Origin: Weissella confusa
Lineage (GTDB): Bacteria > Bacillota > Bacilli > Lactobacillales > Lactobacillaceae
Length of the DNA: 64,000 nucleotides
NCBI GenBank assembly: GCA_016466735.1
Contig: JAAOED010000001.1
Span: 62,001-126,000 of the forward strand
Direction of reading: 5' to 3'
Below the pieces are notes generated by a model, which was not told where the DNA came from, searched no databases, and saw only the letters and a list, made by a program, of their open reading frames with translations. The position numbers were made by a program, and so were the translations under genes. Below, one piece after another: positions 19,458 to 28,956 of this stretch (within the stretch, counting starts at the first letter, position 1; every line of letters begins with the position of its first letter).

Positions 19458-20939
19458 ATGGCTGAAGAAAAGAAGCGTCGTCCTTACCAAGGTAAGGGTG
19501 GCAACAATCAAAATCGCGGCAAGTTTGTTCCACGTGGAACACGTGGACCTCGTCGCGATAATCGCAACCAACAAAACGTCGAAGTTAACGTTGGTGACAA
19601 GCTGTTGATTACCATCAAGCGATTGGGAATCAACGGTGAAGGAATTGGTTACTATAAGCGTAAGATTACGTTTATTCCAGGAGCCCTTCCTGATGAAGTC
19701 GTTGACGTTGTTGTAACGAACGTCACAGACAAGTTCATCGAAGCGCGTGTTCGTAAGATTAAGCAACGCTCACCAAAGCGTGTTGATCCAGTTGATAACC
19801 AAGAAGTTGGTGGCTTTGAATTGGAGCACTTGTCTTACGATGGCCAACTAGAATTTAAGCAAGATGTGATTCGTCAGGCCTTGGAAAAGTACAAGCCTGA
19901 AGGATATGAAAAGTTTGATTTGCGCCCAACGATTGGTATGGAAAACCCAGATGGGTACCGTAACAAGGCGCAATTCCCGGTTCGTGAAGTTGATGGTAAG
20001 TTGGCCGTGGGAATGTACAAGCGTAATTCTCACGACTTGGTTGATTTGCCAAAGGTTTCAACGCAACACCCAGCAACGTTGAAGGTTGTGCGTAAGGTGC
20101 GTGATATTTTGGCTGATATGGACATGCCAATTTACAACGAGCGCAAGAACTCAGGCATCGTTAAGACGTTGATTGCTCGTGTGTCAGAAACGACAGGTGA
20201 TGTGCAATTGACGATTGTCACGAACGGCAAGTACTTGCCTAGTGCTGATGAATTGATTGCACGCATCAACAAGGAATTGCCTGAAGTTGTTTCTGTTCAC
20301 CAGAACATCAACTCAGACAAGACGTCACTTGTTTGGGGTGAAGATACCAAGTTGTTGTGGGGTAGTGAGTACATTACGGAGACGATTAACGGTAAGACGT
20401 TCAAGTTATCACCACGTGCATTCTTGCAATTGAACCCACGCCAAACGCAACGTTTGTACAACGAGGCCATCTCAGCGCTTGATTTGACGCAAGCTGATAA
20501 GTTGATTGATGCCTACTCAGGAGTTGGAACCATCGGTATTTCATTGGCGGATCACGCTGGTGAAGTGCGTGGTATGGACACGGTTCCTGAAGCCATTGAT
20601 GACGCTAATGAAAATGCGGCTGATAACGGTGTTAAGAATGCTGCCTACTACACAGGTGCGGCTGAAGATTTGATTCCACGCTGGGCAAACGAAGGCTGGG
20701 TGGCCGACGCTTTGGTCGTTGATCCGCCACGTACTGGTTTGGATGAAGAATTGCGTTGGACGATTTTGGAAACACAACCAGATAAGTTTGTGTATGTGTC
20801 ATGTAATGCTTCAACGTTGGCCCGTGATTTGGTCGACTTGACGCGTGTTTATGATGTTGAATACATCCAATCAATTGATATGTTCCCACAAACTGCTCGT
20901 TGGGAAGGTATTGTTAAGTTTACGAAGAAGAGCAAGTAA
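19458..20939 (+). CDS. rlmCD: 23S rRNA (uracil-C5)-methyltransferase, RlmCD/RumA type
   Basis: SAM-dependent methylation of uracil C5 in 23S rRNA. The 493-residue protein begins with a basic Arg/Gly/Asn-rich tail of about 45 residues, then a TRAM domain (about 47-105), and the methyltransferase domain with the SAM loop IDAYSGVGTIGISLA near 349-362, VDPPRTGL, and catalytic Cys449 in YVSCNASTLARDL. The [4Fe-4S] motif of E. coli RumA (CGGC) reads VGGF here, with the following LEHLSYDGQ retained, so the enzyme must work without the cluster. The start lacks a strong ribosome site. A parS site lies within codons 23-28. Confidence 0.9.
   Translation: MAEEKKRRPYQGKGGNNQNRGKFVPRGTRGPRRDNRNQQNVEVNVGDKLLITIKRLGINGEGIGYYKRKITFIPGALPDEVVDVVVTNVTDKFIEARVRKIKQRSPKRVDPVDNQEVGGFELEHLSYDGQLEFKQDVIRQALEKYKPEGYEKFDLRPTIGMENPDGYRNKAQFPVREVDGKLAVGMYKRNSHDLVDLPKVSTQHPATLKVVRKVRDILADMDMPIYNERKNSGIVKTLIARVSETTGDVQLTIVTNGKYLPSADELIARINKELPEVVSVHQNINSDKTSLVWGEDTKLLWGSEYITETINGKTFKLSPRAFLQLNPRQTQRLYNEAISALDLTQADKLIDAYSGVGTIGISLADHAGEVRGMDTVPEAIDDANENAADNGVKNAAYYTGAAEDLIPRWANEGWVADALVVDPPRTGLDEELRWTILETQPDKFVYVSCNASTLARDLVDLTRVYDVEYIQSIDMFPQTARWEGIVKFTKKSK
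19526..19541. other. parS site 2 (inside rlmCD)
   Basis: TGTTCCACGTGGAACA, a perfect 16-bp palindrome fitting TGTTNCACGTGNAACA, in the Arg-rich tail coding region of rlmCD. Confidence 0.75.
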
Positions 20940-20944
20940 GATAG

Positions 20945-20976
20945 AGGACGCGCAATTTATTTGTGCGTCCTTTTTT
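20945..20976 (+). terminator. Terminator after rlmCD
   Basis: Stem AGGACGCGCAA with TTGTGCGTCCT, loop of 5 nt, T run. Confidence 0.9.
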
Positions 20977-21062
20977 CAGTTGGGGAGAACTGTTTTTCAT
21001 GGGTTGAAGCGATACAATGAAAGGTAACAGGGGAAACAAGCACGACAACTAGGGGGATGAAA

Positions 21063-23555
21063 ATGACATTTTCGATTGAAGTCCGGGGTGCAAAAACTAA
21101 TAATCTGAAAAATATTGATGTGGATATTCCACTTGGGCAAATGACCGGGATTACCGGGCGCAGTGGGTCTGGAAAGAGTTCACTGGCGATGGGGACGCTA
21201 TACGGTGAGGGGATGCGTCGTTATTTGAATGCCTTGTCGACCTATACGCGACGCCGCATTACACAGGCGAATCGCGCTGATGTGACAAGTATTCATCATT
21301 TGCCATCAGCTTTGGCACTGCGCCAACGTCCACAGGTGCCGGACGTACGTTCAACAGTTGGGACGATGACTGAGAGCTTGAACGTGTTACGTTTGATGTT
21401 TTCACGTTTAGGGTCGATGGTGTGTCCGAATGGGCATCGCATTGGGCCAACATTGGCTGTTGCAATGGATGTTGATATGACGGGGATGGATTGCCCGGTT
21501 TGTGGCGTGCATTTCATGCCATATGGCGCCGAAGATTTCGCTTTTAACTCGGCTGGTGCATGCCCAACTTGCCAAGGAACGGGTGAGGTGCAAACCATTA
21601 ATCCAGCTTTGCTAATCAATGAAGAGCTGACGATTCGCGATGGTGCGGTGAATTCATGGCGTACACCTGGACGAACGTTTATGCCATTGGTAGCTGAAGC
21701 AGCAGGCATCAACATTGATATCCCGTATAAAGATTTGCCAGATGATCAAAAGGATTTGGTTTTGCATGGTGACCGTGACGAATATGAAATTAATATTCCA
21801 AGCAAAAGCGGCAAGGTGTTCCACATGGATCATGCGGTGTTTGAAAATGCGACGAACGCTATTGAGGACAGCATGAAGAGCAGTAAAAATGAGCGCACCA
21901 TCAAACGCTTGAATCAGTTTTATACTTTCCAAACTTGCCCAACATGTCATGGGTCGCGTTTTAACCCGGCGTTGCTGACGCAGTTACTACGAGACAAGAA
22001 CATCGCGGAGCTATCAGAGTACACTATCGAAGAACTGGCAGTATTTATTGCCGAATTGCCGGCGACATTGCCAGCCGAGATGCAAAAGATGGGACAAAAG
22101 CTTGTTGATGAGTTTTTGGAACTATTAGACGCACCAATTAAGCTCGGTTTGGACTATCTCACGTTGGCCCGTGCCGGAAGTACACTTTCAACGGGTGAAC
22201 TACAACGTATTCAACTTGGACGTACGATTCGAAATGAAACGACGGGTGTGTTGTATGTGCTAGACGAGCCAACGGTTGGATTGCACCCAGCCAACGTTGC
22301 AGGCCTATTAACGATTTTCAAAACGCTTTTGGAGCAAGGTAATACGTTGGTCGTGGTTGATCACGATATGAGTGTCATTGGAGCGAGCGACCATATTATT
22401 GAAATTGGCCCTGGTTCGGGTGATTACGGTGGGACGGTGACGTTTACCGGAAGTGCGCGTGATGCAAAGGCATCTAACGCATTGGTGGCCCCTTATCTAA
22501 ACGGGACGGCTGACATTCAGACCAGAACATTGGCGCCACGGGAATCACTGTTTGATGATGGTAGTATCGATATCGCGGTGACTGCCAAGAATAATTTGCA
22601 TGACGTTAGGACACAGATTCCTAAGAATCGATTGACGAGTGTCACGGGGATGAGTGGTGCCGGTAAGACAACGTTGATTCTCGATTTGTTGGTGCCGGGT
22701 ATTCTAGCGCAAAACGAAAAACAGCCACTACCTGATGGTGTGGCGTCACTTGATGCGGCAGGTGTTGCAAACGTGGTGATGGTTGATTCAGTGCCGGTTG
22801 GTAAGAATGCACGTTCAACGGTTGCGACGTACACTAACATTTTGGATAATTTGCGCAAATTGTTCGCTAGCTTGCCGGATGCTAAGGAACATGGTTTCGC
22901 CGCGAGTGATTTTTCATACAATGCAGCTGGTGCGTGCCCAACTTGTGGTGGTGTCGGGCACATTACGCTCGATGTGCAATATCTACCAGACGTGACACAA
23001 GTCTGCCCAACCTGCCAAGGCTCACGTTATCGTGCTGAGGTATTGGATGTAAAATGGCATGATCGATCAATCGCAGATTTGTTGGCGTTGTCTGTCACGG
23101 ATGCACTTGAAGTGTTCAAGGATGAAAAGAAGATTCTAAAGACGCTCGAAACGTTGCAAGAATTGGGCTTGGATTATCTGATTCTGGGTGAAAGTACGCC
23201 TGAATTATCAGGTGGTGAGGCACAACGCCTAAAGTTGGTGTCACAAATTCACCAAAAGCAAGGTGCCAGCTTGTTTATCTTTGACGAACCGTCAGTTGGA
23301 TTGCACCCGTTGGACATCGAGAACCTACTTCATGTGTTCGATTTGTTGCTGAAGCAAGGGGCGACAATCATTACCATCGAACACGATTTGGAAGTGATGG
23401 CTAACTCAGATTGGTTGATTGATTTGGGACCCGGTGGCGGTACGCATGGTGGTCAAATTGTTGGTACTGGGACACCAGCTGAATTGGCTGCGATACCAGA
23501 AAGCGTCACAGGTCAGTATTTGAAGGATTATTTGGCGCAATATCAACACGCATAA
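21063..23555 (+). CDS. UvrA-like ABC ATPase (class II UvrA / drug-resistance type)
   Basis: An 830-residue tandem ABC protein of the excinuclease UvrA family. Walker A motifs are GRSGSGKSS near residue 35 and GMSGAGKTT near the middle; signatures are LSTGELQRIQLG and LSGGEAQRLKLV; zinc-binding CPTCxG motifs occur in both halves. Canonical UvrA has about 940-955 residues; the shorter length and the compact region after the first Walker A fit class II UvrA proteins, which lack the UvrB-binding domain and are linked to antibiotic or DNA-damage tolerance rather than standard excision repair. The start at 21063 has AGGGGG at 6 nt; the ATG at 21057 abuts that site. It is a single-gene unit. Confidence 0.88.
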   Translation: MTFSIEVRGAKTNNLKNIDVDIPLGQMTGITGRSGSGKSSLAMGTLYGEGMRRYLNALSTYTRRRITQANRADVTSIHHLPSALALRQRPQVPDVRSTVGTMTESLNVLRLMFSRLGSMVCPNGHRIGPTLAVAMDVDMTGMDCPVCGVHFMPYGAEDFAFNSAGACPTCQGTGEVQTINPALLINEELTIRDGAVNSWRTPGRTFMPLVAEAAGINIDIPYKDLPDDQKDLVLHGDRDEYEINIPSKSGKVFHMDHAVFENATNAIEDSMKSSKNERTIKRLNQFYTFQTCPTCHGSRFNPALLTQLLRDKNIAELSEYTIEELAVFIAELPATLPAEMQKMGQKLVDEFLELLDAPIKLGLDYLTLARAGSTLSTGELQRIQLGRTIRNETTGVLYVLDEPTVGLHPANVAGLLTIFKTLLEQGNTLVVVDHDMSVIGASDHIIEIGPGSGDYGGTVTFTGSARDAKASNALVAPYLNGTADIQTRTLAPRESLFDDGSIDIAVTAKNNLHDVRTQIPKNRLTSVTGMSGAGKTTLILDLLVPGILAQNEKQPLPDGVASLDAAGVANVVMVDSVPVGKNARSTVATYTNILDNLRKLFASLPDAKEHGFAASDFSYNAAGACPTCGGVGHITLDVQYLPDVTQVCPTCQGSRYRAEVLDVKWHDRSIADLLALSVTDALEVFKDEKKILKTLETLQELGLDYLILGESTPELSGGEAQRLKLVSQIHQKQGASLFIFDEPSVGLHPLDIENLLHVFDLLLKQGATIITIEHDLEVMANSDWLIDLGPGGGTHGGQIVGTGTPAELAAIPESVTGQYLKDYLAQYQHA

Positions 23556-23561
23556 TACTGT

Positions 23562-23592
23562 GGTCGTTAGTTTTGGACTGACGACCTTTTTG
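23562..23592 (+). terminator. Terminator after the UvrA-like gene
   Basis: GGTCGTTAGT pairs with ACTGACGACC (one G-T pair), loop TTTGG, then TTTTT. Confidence 0.85.
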
Positions 23593-23669
23593 TGATAATC
23601 ATCAAAATAAATTAACAAGTTATTGATAGGCTATAACCTGATATATTAGTCGTAAATAGGAGGTGCAAG

Positions 23670-25400
23670 ATGCGTTCATGGCGATCGCTTGTGTTGCCTG
23701 GTGGCGTGCTGTTGTTAGCATCAGTTGTACTGGTGTTACCACAGCTGATATCGAATATGCCGATTATTGGCATCGATGCGCTTTTCCACTTTAATCGGTT
23801 CTATGATATTGCGGAACAAATTAAACACGGGCAGTTTAACTACTTCATGTCAGAATATGGCTATCAACATTCCGGACGAATTGTCACACCGTTATATGGA
23901 CCGTGGCTATCGTATTTGATGGGGGTTGCCCTCATGCTAATACCAAACTGGTTTTGGTTTGAAATTGTAACTGACATTGCTATCTTGCTCGTCGCTGGTG
24001 TGGGGATTTATCGACTAGGCCGTTATTTGAAATCTAGTCGATATGCCAGTTTAGTGAGTGCAGTTATCTATATGGCGTTACCGCTAACGACAACTTGGCA
24101 AACGAGTCAATCGTTTACCGGCATCGGTGCCGCGCTACTGCCATATGTAGTGTATTACGGCATTGCAATGGCTAAACAGCCGACAACCTTTTCTTGGGTT
24201 GGCCTGGCGATATCGTTGGCGGTACTGACGCAAGCCCATTTATTCACGGCATTATTAGGTGTCTTGGTATTAGGCATTTTATTTGTGGTGACGGTGATTG
24301 GTAAAAATAAGGCGACGATTATTGCGCTGATGAAAAGGCTGATAAAAGCAGTTGTCCTGTATGGGTTACTAGTCGCTAATGTTTTAGTTGGTATGGCCGA
24401 CGTGATGGGCAGTAACCAAATATTAACCCCGTATACACCACTGAATATTAGTCGGGAAGGGATGCGCATTACGTTATCACAGGCACCAACGCTTCGAAAC
24501 TACAGTTGGATTGGGGTTATTGCGGTGATTGTCTTAATCATTGCGGTGATGGTTTATCGGAAGCTGGCCCGTGAATACCGCTTCTTATTTTGGCTGGCGG
24601 CTGTCTTTTTCAGTTTGTCATTGGCGGTGTTCCCGTGGAATGCGATGCAACAGATTGCCCCAGCCCTGGTTGATACGATGCAATTCCCGTCGCGTTTGTC
24701 AGTTGTTAGCAACATTGCTTTGGTGCTACTGTTGCCGCGAATCCTGATGGTGCCGGATGTGAAAAGGCAACTAAATCGCCGGTTGCGACTGGTAATTGTG
24801 ATGGTTGCCGTTGTGGTGCCGGTGGCGATTTCCTCAAGTATTTTGGCGAAGAGCGCGCATCGTTTGCATACAGATGAGCTGGTCCACGTCACGAAGCACA
24901 TGGTCTTTAACGATAAAAAATCTAAAGCTGAAATTGCACGGGATTGGCGCTACGGTGATGTGCAGGTTGCATTAGCAGATGTACAAAAAGCGACCCCTGA
25001 TTATTTGGTAAATAATGGCTTGCGACCAGGTGATAACAGTTATGACATGTATATGCGTGAGGTTATTCAGAACCCACTAAAAGCGCAGGTGACACAAGGT
25101 AATAATGCACTCACGTATCGTTGGCATAGTGGAAATGAAAAGCAGACAACAGTGCCGGTTGCTGTCTATGCGCATTCAAAGGTCGTTTTGAATGGCCAGC
25201 AGGTGACGAACCCGCAAACGACACGTATTGGGACGTTACAGGTTCGACCACGGGTTGGTCAGAATAACGTGACGATTTCGTATGACGTGTCACCAGTTAT
25301 TAAAATAATCGTTTTAGGCAACGCTGTACTTTGGGCGGGCCTCGTCATTTTCATGGCTGGTAAAACAATTTGGCGTAACGGCTATCAGATTAAGGTCTGA
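23670..25400 (+). CDS. Polytopic GT-C-like membrane protein
   Basis: 576 residues with about 11-13 transmembrane helices in the first 420 residues, one at the C-terminus, and an extracytoplasmic region of roughly 130 residues between (about 400-540). An acidic first loop, GIDALFHFNRFYDIAEQIKHG, is typical of GT-C fold glycosyltransferase-like proteins such as the YfhO and PTPS-related groups, where an Asp in this loop is catalytic. A role in transferring a lipid-linked sugar to a cell-envelope polymer is a guess from fold resemblance. AGGAGGTG is an excellent ribosome site. Confidence 0.65.
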   Translation: MRSWRSLVLPGGVLLLASVVLVLPQLISNMPIIGIDALFHFNRFYDIAEQIKHGQFNYFMSEYGYQHSGRIVTPLYGPWLSYLMGVALMLIPNWFWFEIVTDIAILLVAGVGIYRLGRYLKSSRYASLVSAVIYMALPLTTTWQTSQSFTGIGAALLPYVVYYGIAMAKQPTTFSWVGLAISLAVLTQAHLFTALLGVLVLGILFVVTVIGKNKATIIALMKRLIKAVVLYGLLVANVLVGMADVMGSNQILTPYTPLNISREGMRITLSQAPTLRNYSWIGVIAVIVLIIAVMVYRKLAREYRFLFWLAAVFFSLSLAVFPWNAMQQIAPALVDTMQFPSRLSVVSNIALVLLLPRILMVPDVKRQLNRRLRLVIVMVAVVVPVAISSSILAKSAHRLHTDELVHVTKHMVFNDKKSKAEIARDWRYGDVQVALADVQKATPDYLVNNGLRPGDNSYDMYMREVIQNPLKAQVTQGNNALTYRWHSGNEKQTTVPVAVYAHSKVVLNGQQVTNPQTTRIGTLQVRPRVGQNNVTISYDVSPVIKIIVLGNAVLWAGLVIFMAGKTIWRNGYQIKV

Positions 25401-25465
25401 TGGCCGTTTTTTGCGTGGTATACTTAGCGATAAGTTTCTATTTTTAGAGTAAGGGAAGTGTTTGT

Positions 25466-26347
25466 GTGAGTAAGCAGTGGTATGTGGGGATGGCTGCTGG
25501 TGGTGCCTTGTTCTGGGGTATCAATGGTATCTTGTCGAATATGTTATTCGATCGGATTGCGATTTCACCAGATTGGTTAACGACCGCTCGTTTGTTAATC
25601 TCAGGTGTTGCGTTGCTGTTGTATTCGTTGATTCGCCGGCAAAATGTTTTTACGATTTGGCGTCAACCGAAGAATGCAGTCTTGTTAGTATCATTTGGGT
25701 TAGTTGGGGTGTATTTTGCCCAGTCAAATTTTGTACGAACGTTGTACTACGGTAACGCAGCGGTTGCGACGGTGTTGCAGTATATGGCACCGGCATTGAT
25801 TGTTATTTTTCTAGCGCTATTTCGACACAGATGGCCACAACGACAAGAATTAATCGCAGTGATTCTGTCGTTGGTGGGAATCGTATTGTTGGTGACCAAT
25901 GGTAATCTGGCCCAATTGCAGATTTCAGAGAAAACACTATTCTTTGGGATTTTGTCAGCGCTGGGATTGGTTGCGTACACGTTAATTCCAGGGTCTTTGT
26001 TGGCTGAGAATGATGCTATCGTCGTTGTTGGTTGGGGGATGTTTATGGGTGGTTTGGCCGCTAATTTCGTGGCGCCCCTTTATCACCCAGCCTATCATTT
26101 TGATGCGATTGATCTGATATTGCTGTTCTTCATTGTGGTATTTGGGTCAATCGTTGCGTTTGTCTGGTATATTGCGAGTCTGCGTAAGGTGGCACCGGAA
26201 ACAGTGGGGATGCTTGGCATGCTCGAGCCGTTAAGTGCAACTGTCTTATCAGCGATTGTGTTGGGTGTTTCGTTTCATGCGCTCCAAGTAGTGGGGATTG
26301 TCATGACACTTGGTGCAATTTTGATTATGAATGTCGTTAAGAAATGA
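25466..26347 (+). CDS. EamA/DMT family transporter
   Basis: 293 residues with ten transmembrane helices and two EamA repeats, as in drug/metabolite exporters. The first repeat ends with YYGNAAVATVLQYMAPALIVIF and the second with VAPETVGMLGMLEPLSATVLSA, the conserved end-of-repeat signatures. It starts with GTG (MSKQW) preceded by AAGGGA at about 9 nt. The substrate is unknown. A terminator follows. Confidence 0.88.
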   Translation: MSKQWYVGMAAGGALFWGINGILSNMLFDRIAISPDWLTTARLLISGVALLLYSLIRRQNVFTIWRQPKNAVLLVSFGLVGVYFAQSNFVRTLYYGNAAVATVLQYMAPALIVIFLALFRHRWPQRQELIAVILSLVGIVLLVTNGNLAQLQISEKTLFFGILSALGLVAYTLIPGSLLAENDAIVVVGWGMFMGGLAANFVAPLYHPAYHFDAIDLILLFFIVVFGSIVAFVWYIASLRKVAPETVGMLGMLEPLSATVLSAIVLGVSFHALQVVGIVMTLGAILIMNVVKK

Positions 26348-26349
26348 TG

Positions 26350-26387
26350 AAATGCTTGTGGGGCTAATACTCTGCAAGCATTTTTTT
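26350..26387 (+). terminator. Terminator after the EamA gene
   Basis: Stem AATGCTTG/CAAGCATT, loop of 16 nt, T7. Confidence 0.82.
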
Positions 26388-26500
26388 AACTGTGTAGCAA
26401 TGTTTCTTCATGTTTTTAGAATACAAATCAAGTAGACTGGAGGGTAACAAGTAACGTTTATAATCATGACAGTGACGTAATTAGTGGTGGGGGTAATGAA

Positions 26501-27631
26501 ATGACTGTTTTAACATTTACAACAAGTAATAATCAGGGACGCTTACCGGAAGCACGTGAGATGGATGTGCCATATAGCGATGCGCTTTTTGATAAGAATC
26601 CAGCTGAGTATCAACATGATTTGGCGCGAGTTAGTGCCGTGATGGCTGGCTCGACGTACACGCGTGATAGCCAAGTTGCAGGACCGGGTTACGCGACTGA
26701 AAATTTGCGTGCATTGGGATTTAAGACAGAGTCACATGGCTATCATGTAGTTGATGATCCAAATAACGTGGCCTTCACGCTTGGCTATAAGCGTGTTGGG
26801 GCCAATAATCTGTTTGCGGTGATTATCCGCGGGACGCCGCAAAGCGCGGAATGGGCGGGTGACTTCATGATTGGTGATGAAGATGCACCAGGTATGGATA
26901 ATATGATCTATATCGGCCAAAAGATTGCGGCGCAGCTACACGATTTCGTGATGCAATTCGACAATGTCGGTCAGAACAATATTTTTTGGGTAACCGGTCA
27001 TTCTCGTGGTGGTAGTGCGACAGAAGTGGTTGGTAAGCTGCTAGTTGATGCTGGCGAAGAACGTGTTTTTGCTTATGCGTTCGCGCCAACGACGACATAT
27101 AAGACAGTAGCTAATGTTGATTATGCAGTGAAGTATGAAGCGGTACATGCCATCATTAACCCGTTAGATACGGCGCCAACATTCCCACTAGTCCAGTGGG
27201 GCTTCACACACATTGGTCAGCAACATATGCTGCCAGTGTCAGCATTGCCTGAAGTTGCCAAGGAATATGAGCGCATTAATGGGGTGCCATTTAAGGGCGA
27301 TGCCCAGCAAGATGCGGACATGTTGGAACGTGGTTTGCAACTATATTATGCGTTGGCATCAAGTGTGCATGACTTTTACCATGCGACGACACCTTGGTGG
27401 GACGGACAAACGATGACGCCATATCAATGGGTGCAGGATATGATGATGGCACCACAAGGGCTGGAAATCCCTGAGCGAACGGCTAATGTGATGGCATATG
27501 CAAAGACACATCCGGTGTATGCAAAGTTGTTCGAGCATATGGCGAATGGAGGCATGGCCTCATATGAGCACACGATCACCACATATATCAGTTTCATGGC
27601 TGTCTTACCAGATGATTGGGTTAAGTCATGA
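26501..27631 (+). CDS. Class 3 lipase-like alpha/beta hydrolase
   Basis: 376 residues. The central region FAVIIRGTPQSAEWAGDF leads to the nucleophile elbow VTGHSRGGSATEV with candidate Ser near residue 168, as in lipase class 3 proteins (GHSxGG). NPLDTAPTFPL supplies a plausible catalytic Asp and one of several His residues downstream completes the triad. There is no signal peptide, so action is probably intracellular. The gene overlaps the DedA gene by 4 bp, which suggests a shared role at the membrane. GGGGG lies before the start. Confidence 0.7.
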   Translation: MTVLTFTTSNNQGRLPEAREMDVPYSDALFDKNPAEYQHDLARVSAVMAGSTYTRDSQVAGPGYATENLRALGFKTESHGYHVVDDPNNVAFTLGYKRVGANNLFAVIIRGTPQSAEWAGDFMIGDEDAPGMDNMIYIGQKIAAQLHDFVMQFDNVGQNNIFWVTGHSRGGSATEVVGKLLVDAGEERVFAYAFAPTTTYKTVANVDYAVKYEAVHAIINPLDTAPTFPLVQWGFTHIGQQHMLPVSALPEVAKEYERINGVPFKGDAQQDADMLERGLQLYYALASSVHDFYHATTPWWDGQTMTPYQWVQDMMMAPQGLEIPERTANVMAYAKTHPVYAKLFEHMANGGMASYEHTITTYISFMAVLPDDWVKS

Positions 27632-28248
27632 TTGAATTAGCAGATATTATTTCAGTTATCCAAAATCCGATTGTCTTCATCCGACCAATCATGGACAATC
27701 CGTGGCTGGTGTATCCGGTGCTTTGGGCGATTGTGGCACTAGAAAGTTATTTCGTTCTCTTCGCGTGGATGCCAGCAGAGACGACCATGTTTCTGGCCGG
27801 TAGTTTGGCGGCTCATCCAGATATCCCAATCGAACTGTGGTTACTGTGGATTGGTTATCTGCCAATGGTGTATCTTGGTTGGCAGGCGAAGTATAAGCGT
27901 GGTCGCAAGCACAAAATTAAGAATGCCCGCATGGACGATACAGTCGCGTTCTTTAACAGTCATGCATCCCTAGCGATGCTATTTGGCCGGTATATTCCAG
28001 TGTTGGGTATTTTTATTCCAATAATCGCCGGTGAAAGTCAGTATGCAGCTGACCGCTTTAAAAACCAAAATATGGTGGGAACTTTAATTTGGGTGCTCGG
28101 ATCAACCGTAATTGGCTTCTTTTTGGGCTCAGTGCCGTTTTTCCAACAACATTTTTCAATCTTGATTGTCGGTATCATTATTGTGCCGGCCGGTATTTAT
28201 TACCTCGTCAACTTTGTGAATAGCTTTTTCCAGCATATGCGTGGATAA
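27628..28248 (+). CDS. DedA/SNARE-associated family membrane protein
   Basis: 206 residues with four to five hydrophobic segments. Family features are ESYFVLFAWMPAETTMFLAG, an early acidic motif, and FGRYIPVLGIFIPIIAGES with the conserved Arg and Pro residues. DedA proteins act as proton-dependent flippases or transporters; for some, undecaprenyl phosphate or phosphatidylethanolamine is the substrate. It overlaps the preceding lipase-like gene by ATGA. Confidence 0.85.
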   Translation: MIELADIISVIQNPIVFIRPIMDNPWLVYPVLWAIVALESYFVLFAWMPAETTMFLAGSLAAHPDIPIELWLLWIGYLPMVYLGWQAKYKRGRKHKIKNARMDDTVAFFNSHASLAMLFGRYIPVLGIFIPIIAGESQYAADRFKNQNMVGTLIWVLGSTVIGFFLGSVPFFQQHFSILIVGIIIVPAGIYYLVNFVNSFFQHMRG

Positions 28249-28252
28249 CATG

Positions 28253-28280
28253 TTGCATTATCACGTTAACGTGGAATAAT
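28253..28280 (+). promoter_or_regulatory. Promoter of the NUDIX gene with palindromic spacer
   Basis: TTGCAT (28253-28258), 16 nt, AATAAT (28275-28280). The spacer contains the perfect palindrome CACGTTAACGTG (28262-28273), a candidate operator. Because the -10 overlaps the ATG at 28279, that ATG cannot be used on this transcript, which supports the start at 28306. Confidence 0.55.
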
Positions 28281-28305
28281 GGGTGGTGAAAAGAGGGCGA
28301 ATCAT

Positions 28306-28797
28306 ATGGCAGAGAAAAATTACATCGCACGCATGCGCGAAAAAGTTGGTCACGAAGGCATGATTTTTAACACGGTATTCGGTGTGTTATGGCAGGCGGA
28401 TCGTTCAGCAATCTTATTAGAGAAACGTTCTGATATTCAAAAAGGCTGGGGCTTTCCAGGTGGCTATATCGAATACGGTGAAACGCCACAGGAAGCGATT
28501 GTACGCGAATTCAAAGAAGAAACGGGACTTGATGTGCGTGTGAAGCGTTTGCTCGGTGTATCGTCTGAAATCGTCACTGAGAACCGTTGGGGTGATGCGC
28601 AAGAAACGCTTGCAATGGGTTTTGAAGTTGAAGCGGTTGGTGGCGCGCTGCGTGAAGATGGTGAGGAAACACTGGTTGTTTCATACGTACCGGTGATCCC
28701 TGAACCTAAGATGTTTGTGCCACAGGCGCAGAAGACCGTTCATCAAGTGATTAACGATAATGAGGCTTCCGAGGCTGTTTGGCTACGTGAAGATTAA
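28306..28797 (+). CDS. NUDIX hydrolase
   Basis: 163 residues hydrolysing a nucleoside diphosphate linked to another group. A complete Nudix box GX5EX7REUXEEXGU spans about 53-75 (GYIEYGE then REFKEETGLD), holding the metal-binding glutamates. The preceding LLEKRSDIQKGWGFPGG is also conserved. The start has GAGGG at 8 nt; the earlier in-frame ATG at 28279 lies in the -10 element. The substrate is not predictable. It is a monocistronic gene with a terminator. Confidence 0.9.
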   Translation: MAEKNYIARMREKVGHEGMIFNTVFGVLWQADRSAILLEKRSDIQKGWGFPGGYIEYGETPQEAIVREFKEETGLDVRVKRLLGVSSEIVTENRWGDAQETLAMGFEVEAVGGALREDGEETLVVSYVPVIPEPKMFVPQAQKTVHQVINDNEASEAVWLRED

Positions 28798-28800
28798 GCG

Positions 28801-28832
28801 AAGGTCGCACTCAGATGGGTGCGACCTTTTTA
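28801..28832 (+). terminator. Terminator after the NUDIX gene
   Basis: Stem AAGGTCGCAC/GTGCGACCTT with 8-nt loop, T run. Confidence 0.88.
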
Positions 28833-28843
28833 ATGTCAAAATT

Positions 28844-28933
28844 AATTAGTTAGTTTGTGTTGACTTAACCTAACTAACGGTTTATACTTCTTTTTCGTTA
28901 GGTTGGTTGTTGCAAACCTAACTAATTAACTAG
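28844..28933 (+). promoter_or_regulatory. marR promoter with repeated operator half-sites
   Basis: A near-consensus promoter, TTGACT (28860-28865), 17 nt, TATACT (28883-28888), drives the MarR-ABC unit. Half-sites of the AACCTAACTAA type fill it: AATTAGTTAG (28844-28853, inverted), AACCTAACTAAC (28867-28878, in the spacer), CGTTAGGTTGGTT (28896-28908, inverted) and AACCTAACTAATT (28915-28927). Binding by the MarR product would occlude the promoter, giving autorepression relieved by ligand. Confidence 0.7.
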
Positions 28934-28956
28934 TGACTATTTGAGGTAAAAATAAA

